DNA from: Doris montereyensis
Taxonomy: Eukaryota > Mollusca > Gastropoda > Nudibranchia > Dorididae
Length of the DNA: 64,000 nt
Assembly: GCA_037039925.1 (NCBI GenBank)
Contig: JAXRKP010000646.1
Coordinates: 112,501 to 176,500, forward strand
Reading direction: 5' to 3'
Below the pieces are notes generated by a model. It did not search any database, had not been told where the DNA came from, and saw only the letters and a program-made list of their open reading frames with translations. A program made the translations under genes and the position numbers. Positions 62,901-64,000 of this stretch are shown here, piece by piece (position 1 is the stretch's first letter; every line of letters starts with the position of its first letter).

Positions 62901-63403
62901 TAAAGACATTTATTTACTTAAAGCATTTCATATTCTGGTTAGCTAGTATGATCTTTTTTCACTTTATTAAATGTAATTTTAAGCCTGTGTTGTATTTTCT
63001 GTCGGTTGTGTGTATGTGTGTGTAGTGGGAGTAAGTGATTATAGTAGTTTTCTTTCTTGTAATGCACCCAGAGCTCTATATATGAGATGTTGGCTAATAT
63101 AAATGTGAATTATTATTATTATTATGTCTGAGTATAAACTCTTTATACTCATGATTGACTGTTTTGCAAATGTTTTTATACATTATTAAGCTTGTGTGTA
63201 AGCTTATTTCATGAACTGTTCTAATTTTCATCCCACATATTACAGTACAAGTTTGAGGCGTCCATGCTGGAAATTTACAATGAAAGCATCCGTGACTGCT
63301 GGCTAAGAGCAAGGATGAAAAACATGAGATCAAGATGACTGGCAAGACAGGAGATGTCCATGTCACGAACTTAACTGTTGTGCATGTACAAAACGAAGAT
63401 CAG
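43228..63403 (+). CDS. KIFC1: Kinesin-14 (KIFC1/HSET/Ncd type), C-terminal motor, 3' end outside the window
   Basis: Minus-end-directed kinesin-14 motors crosslink and focus spindle microtubules in mitosis and meiosis. The order is diagnostic: a basic Pro/Arg tail (RPPLSACNGSRLPQ, GRKRTRSSEE), a WDLKG block (KKSRPGWDLKGRLQDMEEH), a coiled coil of about 170 residues, the neck RRKLHNTIQELK joined to motor start GNIRVFCRVRPLLGEE, then YEFTFDRIFEPDNTQADVFE, the P-loop GQTGSGKT and YKFEASMLEIYNESIRD. A motor at the C-terminal end of a coiled coil separates it from plus-end kinesins. Switch I, switch II (DLAGSE) and the C-terminus lie beyond 64000. One-base indels occur at about 49096-49137 (+1), 60738 (+1) and about 63292 (-1). 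KIFC1 versus another kinesin-14 is judged from the tail and neck. Confidence 0.9.
43665..43865. repeat. TCTAGATC palindromic cluster
   Basis: Dense overlapping tctagatctagtctagatc-type words in the kinesin's first intron. Confidence 0.7.
43913..44361. repeat. Tandem duplication of a 213-bp unit containing GGCCCTA/TAGGGCC hairpins
   Basis: Copy 1 43913-44125, copy 2 44126-44361, both starting cccaagaa and ending ttacaatttattttaa. Copy 2 has an extra 50-bp subrepeat. The hairpin GGCCCTA-tatt-TAGGGCC is at 44230-44247. Confidence 0.8.
44675..44741. repeat. Inverted repeat (perfect 14-bp arms)
   Basis: AGCTCTACTTGGGT (44678-44691) and ACCCAAGTAGAGCT (44725-44738), with a 33-base AT-rich loop. 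Confidence 0.8.
45120..47960 (-). mobile_element. Second LINE (endonuclease plus RT), near full length, decayed
   Basis: Minus strand: VIFGTWNVRAING (endonuclease start, 47600), IKLLIVYGPNEDATKEEKNI, MVLGDLNARAG, CFIDLEKAFDTVRRDELW, DVDIGVRQGYVLSPLLF, the catalytic box SFADDLVLFGKS (46000) and C-terminal LRWFGYVNRV and KGRPRRKWEEDIKKAL. Different from the LINE at 38010. A diverged fragment of this family is at 55065-55575. Confidence 0.85.
47764..47905. repeat. Direct duplication of about 66 bp
   Basis: gttattttctgtcaaggttt ... cacaaggcagcag is followed at once by gttattttctgtcaggatta ... tgcaaggcagcag, probably in the LINE 5' region. Confidence 0.75.
47966..48030. repeat. (TA)n microsatellite
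   Basis: tatata with two tgta breaks, upstream of the 48156 exon. Confidence 0.95.
48156..48230 (+). CDS. KIFC1: Kinesin-14 exon (basic tail)
   Basis: Acceptor ttgttccag, donor gtaatt at 48231; 25 whole codons. Encodes RPPLSACNGSRLPQPGRKRT then RSSEE, a basic NLS-like stretch as in the KIFC1 tail. Confidence 0.75.
48607..48636 (+). CDS. Possible 30-bp kinesin-14 micro-exon
   Basis: Between ttttggcag and gtaaaa lie ten codons, TLNVPQPEWE, phase 0 on both sides so it could be skipped or included without breaking the frame. No conservation to support it; may be chance. Confidence 0.25.
49010..49215 (+). CDS. KIFC1: Kinesin-14 exon (tail, +1 indel)
   Basis: Acceptor aaaatcacag, donor gtaagg at 49216. 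Starts VTNPEKKCRVELKATVKPGL; the frame ends at TAA (49138). The exit phase needs the next frame (SSAVTRTSRLPPKSKSSVPP), so one extra base lies between about 49096 and 49137. Ser/Lys/Pro-rich like the KIFC1 tail. Confidence 0.6.
49950..50098. repeat. (CT)n microsatellite
   Basis: Nearly pure (CT)n ending about 70 bp before the favoured acceptor at 50167. Confidence 0.97.
50168..50239 (+). CDS. KIFC1: Kinesin-14 exon (tail)
   Basis: Donor gtaggc at 50240. Encodes PAGAVPIPKPTVVPGQNTGI then SNG, similar to the KPVPAVPVQKSGTSG stretch of KIFC1. Acceptor taken at 50167 (tctctaaaatcag). An alternative at 50119 (ccccctgcag) keeps the same frame and adds 16 hydrophobic residues that look intronic. 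Confidence 0.6.
50313..51937. mobile_element. hAT-like non-autonomous element candidate (1.6 kb)
   Basis: Starts CAGGGTTGCCAAG and ends CTTGGCAACCCTG, 13-bp perfect terminal inverted repeats of hAT style; the left subterminal region has gcgggatagtcccgc. No transposase. The 8-bp flanks (tcctgttg, ctgtgggc) are only weakly alike. A family 2 SINE sits inside. Confidence 0.6.
50940..51196 (-). mobile_element. tRNA-derived SINE, family 2, inside the hAT-like element
   Basis: Minus strand head caatggctgagtggttaggc with B box ggggttcgaatcc, best preserved of the three copies. The body shares aataggtacaatcactagc with 19711-19945. Confidence 0.68.
52145..52760 (+). mobile_element. tRNA-derived SINE, family 1, copy 2, interrupted
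   Basis: Left part 52145-52263 (gagtggcaaggtgtc, B-box-like gtgggttcatgcc); right part 52557-52760 (tggtccaggtaggtggacca to attaccttagttgtgg). Split by a 293-bp insertion. Confidence 0.68.
52264..52556. mobile_element. MITE-like insertion in the SINE, 10-bp target duplication
   Basis: TGGTCCAGGT occurs at 52254-52263 and 52557-52566 on both sides. The ends GTGGGTGCC and GGCACCCAT are short inverted repeats. A 9-10 bp duplication suggests a Mutator-type element. Confidence 0.55.
53700..54000 (-). mobile_element. tRNA-derived SINE, family 1, copy 3 (minus)
   Basis: Minus strand: ggggactcgaaaatccaaag head, B box gggtttgaacccc, body caggtaggtggatcgacact, end atcaccttagttgtggatgt. Lies about 100 bp before the 54101 exon. 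Confidence 0.72.
54101..54335 (+). CDS. KIFC1: Kinesin-14 exon (WDLKG block and coiled coil)
   Basis: Acceptor gtctgatcag, donor gtacgc at 54336. Starts GSKKSRPGWDLKGRLQDMEE, matching KIFC1 KKPSKRPAWDLKGQL, then heptad-rich sequence through SQYNERIALLETQNEKLNGD to IQDLTSQL. Confidence 0.9.
54595..54805 (+). CDS. KIFC1: Kinesin-14 exon (coiled coil)
   Basis: Acceptor cattttgcag, donor gtacga at 54806. Charged heptads (SLEREIEDLKDQKSSLDRQK, ELIAAQASIKAELESVK); stalk of the dimer. Ends in phase 0. Confidence 0.88.
55065..55575 (-). mobile_element. Fragment of the 45-48 kb LINE family
   Basis: Collinear with about 45700-46200 (atgcctttcctagatg, ttgtgttttagcttccctag, aaatcaccagcaaatgaaag, ggtttgagtttccatgtacc), but more diverged. 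Confidence 0.75.
55711..55760 (+). repeat. Dispersed hairpin repeat, 47 bp upstream of the neck exon
   Basis: cttaatgcatcttgagatca then ctgcatctggtggatgaaa, preceded from 55657 by gctggtaggtccttc as in the copies at 25261 and 58808. Confidence 0.5.
55807..55974 (+). CDS. KIFC1: Kinesin-14 exon (stalk end and neck)
   Basis: Acceptor actgtttcag, donor gtctgt at 55975; 56 codons. Ends ETERRKLHNTIQELK, the kinesin-14 neck helix that sets minus-end direction (human MERRRLHNQLQELK). The overlapping open frame beginning at 55724 is in another frame and not coding. Confidence 0.93.
55975..56900. other. Kinesin intron stretch with an inverted repeat
   Basis: aatggtctttggtactgaag agtt (56060-56083) is followed at 56088-56114 by its near reverse complement (aactcttcagtaccaaggac catt): a 22-24 bp hairpin with a very short loop. 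Nothing else recognised. Confidence 0.6.
56925..56970. repeat. (CT)n microsatellite
   Basis: Short pure CT run after a (TA) stretch at 56907-56920. Confidence 0.95.
57021..57300 (+). mobile_element. tRNA-derived SINE, family 2
   Basis: A box gactgggtggttaggctgcc, B box ctgggttcgatt, body ccttggtaaagacacttgag, aatgggtacaagcactagtc, end atgatggccctgaaga. Ends about 75 bp before the motor-start exon. Confidence 0.7.
57375..57521 (+). CDS. KIFC1: Kinesin-14 exon (motor start)
   Basis: Acceptor tttactttgcag, donor gtaacg at 57522; 49 codons. Begins GNIRVFCRVRPLLGEELLGT, the beta-1 strand of the motor; the RxRP motif contacts the ATP adenine in kinesins. Confidence 0.96.
58010..58318 (+). repeat. 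About 68-bp tandem array of the hairpin repeat
   Basis: Four to five units of cattcatcctgagatctcct, catgtagtagacaggacaaa and ctcaatgaattgtatcaaca. In each unit TCCTG pairs with CAGGA, where the 25261 copy has CCCTG with CAGGG. Confidence 0.85.
58464..58765 (+). mobile_element. tRNA-derived SINE, family 1, copy 4, with perfect target duplication
   Basis: Flanked by TCAGGCACTGC at 58453-58463 and 58766-58776. Head ggggactcggtagtccagag, body ctggtccaggtagatggatc, tail aaatcaaacccaataaaa. The 302-bp body defines the family's ends. Confidence 0.85.
58808..58866 (+). repeat. Dispersed hairpin repeat, 37 bp upstream of a motor exon
   Basis: Inner stem CCACC-ttatat-GGTGG, then gactgggtaaattacagtga aacaaac; the upstream tgctggtaggtcctattt block is cut off by the SINE target site. 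Confidence 0.55.
58903..59025 (+). CDS. KIFC1: Kinesin-14 exon (motor)
   Basis: Acceptor cattctcacag, donor gtaccg at 59026; 41 codons. Encodes SILNTTRAGRLGSKYEFTFD then RIFEPDNTQADVFEEISQLI. Phases 0/0. Confidence 0.95.
59026..60677. other. Kinesin intron: repeat-derived AT-rich DNA
   Basis: 59220-59290 has a possible SINE head (gcgtccgggtgagctgtaac); 59800-59850 carries the atggccaccgttaccatggc motif shared with 18290 and 6550; 60083-60105 is (ACTT)n next to ggccgtcaagtcgcttaatc. No coding sequence found. Confidence 0.4.
60678..60849 (+). CDS. KIFC1: Kinesin-14 exon (P-loop, +1 indel)
   Basis: Acceptor gccttctcag, donor gtaagt at 60850. Encodes [20 protein letters not shown], the nucleotide-binding P-loop; an extra G at about 60738 then shifts the frame, after which TYTMEE and GMIPRAVEQIFATSSNLAAK continue the motor. 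Removing one base makes 57 codons, phase 0/0. An active motor could not tolerate this shift, so a consensus error is likely. Confidence 0.9.
61003..61060 (+). repeat. Dispersed hairpin repeat, after the P-loop exon
   Basis: cttaattcatcctgagatca ctgcatactgtggacaggct; CCTG pairs with CAGG and CAC with GTG. Confidence 0.5.
61205..61290 (+). repeat. Single copy of the 24281 array unit
   Basis: cctaattcagtttttatcca ... caccattagtcatttatatc agtgaagatatg ... cttctagttcgcatc, diverged from the array consensus. Confidence 0.7.
61560..62270 (+). pseudogene. Mariner-superfamily transposase, heavily decayed
   Basis: With many stops and shifts: HVWFSDEAQVFLN (first catalytic Asp region), FQQDGATPHTATATLNFLND (second Asp region), then a faint end. 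Related to, but not the same as, the copy at 30330-30740. Inserted in a kinesin intron. Confidence 0.75.
62690..63125 (+). mobile_element. CR1/L2-like LINE 3' end with (TTA)n tail
   Basis: FYPRVWKDLPNDIELSASLN then VFKKLKDIYLL is the ORF2 C-terminus; it ends gcacccagagctctatatat ... aatgtgaattattattatta, a typical L2/CR1 tail. Stops about 120 bp before the 63246 exon. Confidence 0.75.
63246..63403 (+). CDS. KIFC1: Kinesin-14 exon (motor, -1 indel)
   Basis: Acceptor catattacag, donor gtaaac at 63404. Encodes YKFEASMLEIYNESIRD; a C is missing at about 63292 and the next frame gives LLAKSKDEKHEIKMTGKTGD then VHVTNLTVVHVQNEDQ, standard for kinesin-14. A minisatellite starts right after the donor and runs to the window end. 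Confidence 0.92.
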
Positions 63404-63409
63404 GTAAAC

Positions 63410-64000
63410 AAAGAAAGGATGCAATGCTCTGTAGATTTCTCTAGGGGAGTGGCATGCAATGCTCTGTAGATTGCTCTAGGGGGGTGGCATGCAATGCTTT
63501 GTAGATTGCTCTAGGGGTGGATTGAATATAAAAAAAGGATGCAATGCTCTGTAGATTGTCTTAGGGGGGTGGGATGCAATGCTCTGTAGATTGCTTAGGG
63601 GGAGTGGGGTGCAATGTTCTGTAGATTGCTCTAGGGGGAGTGGGATGCAATGCTCTGTAGATTGTCTTAGGGGGAGTGGGGTGCAATGCTCTGTAGATTG
63701 CTCTAGGGGGAGTGGGGGTAATGCTCTGTAGATTGCGGGGTGCAATGCTCTGTAGATTGCTCTAAGGGGAGTGGGGTGCAATGCTCTGTAGATTGCTCTA
63801 GGGGGGAGTGGTGCAATGCTCTGTAGATTGCTCTAGGGGGAGTGGGGTGCAATGCTCTGTAGATTGCTCTAGGGGGAGTGGGGTGCAATGCTCTGTAGAT
63901 TGCTCTTAGGGGGGAGTGGGGGTGGCAATGCTCTGTAGATTGCTCTAGGGGGAGTGGGATGCAATGCTCTCAGATTGTCTTAGGGGGAGTGGATGGGGAG
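63410..64000. repeat. About 36-bp minisatellite, at least 15 copies, running off the window
   Basis: Unit gatgcaatgctctgtagatt gctctagggggagtgg with varying G runs. Starts about 7 bases after the 63404 splice donor. The proline/serine-rich minus frames are artefacts. Confidence 0.95.

Overview
This is animal nuclear DNA: two intron-rich protein genes on the + strand, set in AT-rich sequence full of retrotransposon debris, tRNA-derived SINEs, microsatellites and minisatellites. The gene content (a cilium gene and a spindle kinesin), GT-AG introns of 0.1-4 kb and the mix of RTE-, CR1/L2- and mariner-like elements fit a lophotrochozoan. A mollusc, perhaps a gastropod, is my guess, but no marker in the window proves it.

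Gene 1 (1051-29594) is IFT88/Polaris, the TPR subunit of the intraflagellar transport IFT-B complex. I could place 24 exons with GT-AG junctions. With five single-base corrections the phases join into an 833-codon frame plus stop, the length expected for IFT88, followed by an AATAAA at 29589. Its introns hold seven larger minisatellites, a MITE-like family, SINEs and LINE scraps. Two minisatellites are built from the gene's own splice sites: the exon 12 donor (16075-16830) and the exon 16 acceptor (20740-21000).

29600-43100 is intergenic and almost wholly transposon-derived: a mariner-superfamily transposase piece, the two ends of one retroelement family in opposite orientations, a 49-bp satellite, a tRNA-derived SINE, long GA microsatellites, and an RTE-like LINE on the minus strand that carries a second element inside it.

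Gene 2 (about 43228 to beyond the right edge) is a C-terminal-motor kinesin-14 of the KIFC1/HSET/Ncd type. The first coding exon is a candidate at 43228-43272 under a possible two-CCAAT plus CHR promoter. Then come a basic N-terminal tail, a coiled coil, the neck plus motor start (57375) and the P-loop exon (60678); the window ends inside the motor domain. Its first large intron holds a second minus-strand LINE.

The IFT88 protein serves cilium assembly and the kinesin the mitotic or meiotic spindle. Both are microtubule-based, but I see no evidence of joint regulation. Both genes show the same kind of isolated +1/-1 coding indels, which points to consensus error rather than two dying genes. 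The most novel-looking signal is a dispersed short hairpin repeat (about ten sites), often just upstream of splice acceptors, whose stem shows paired changes between copies.
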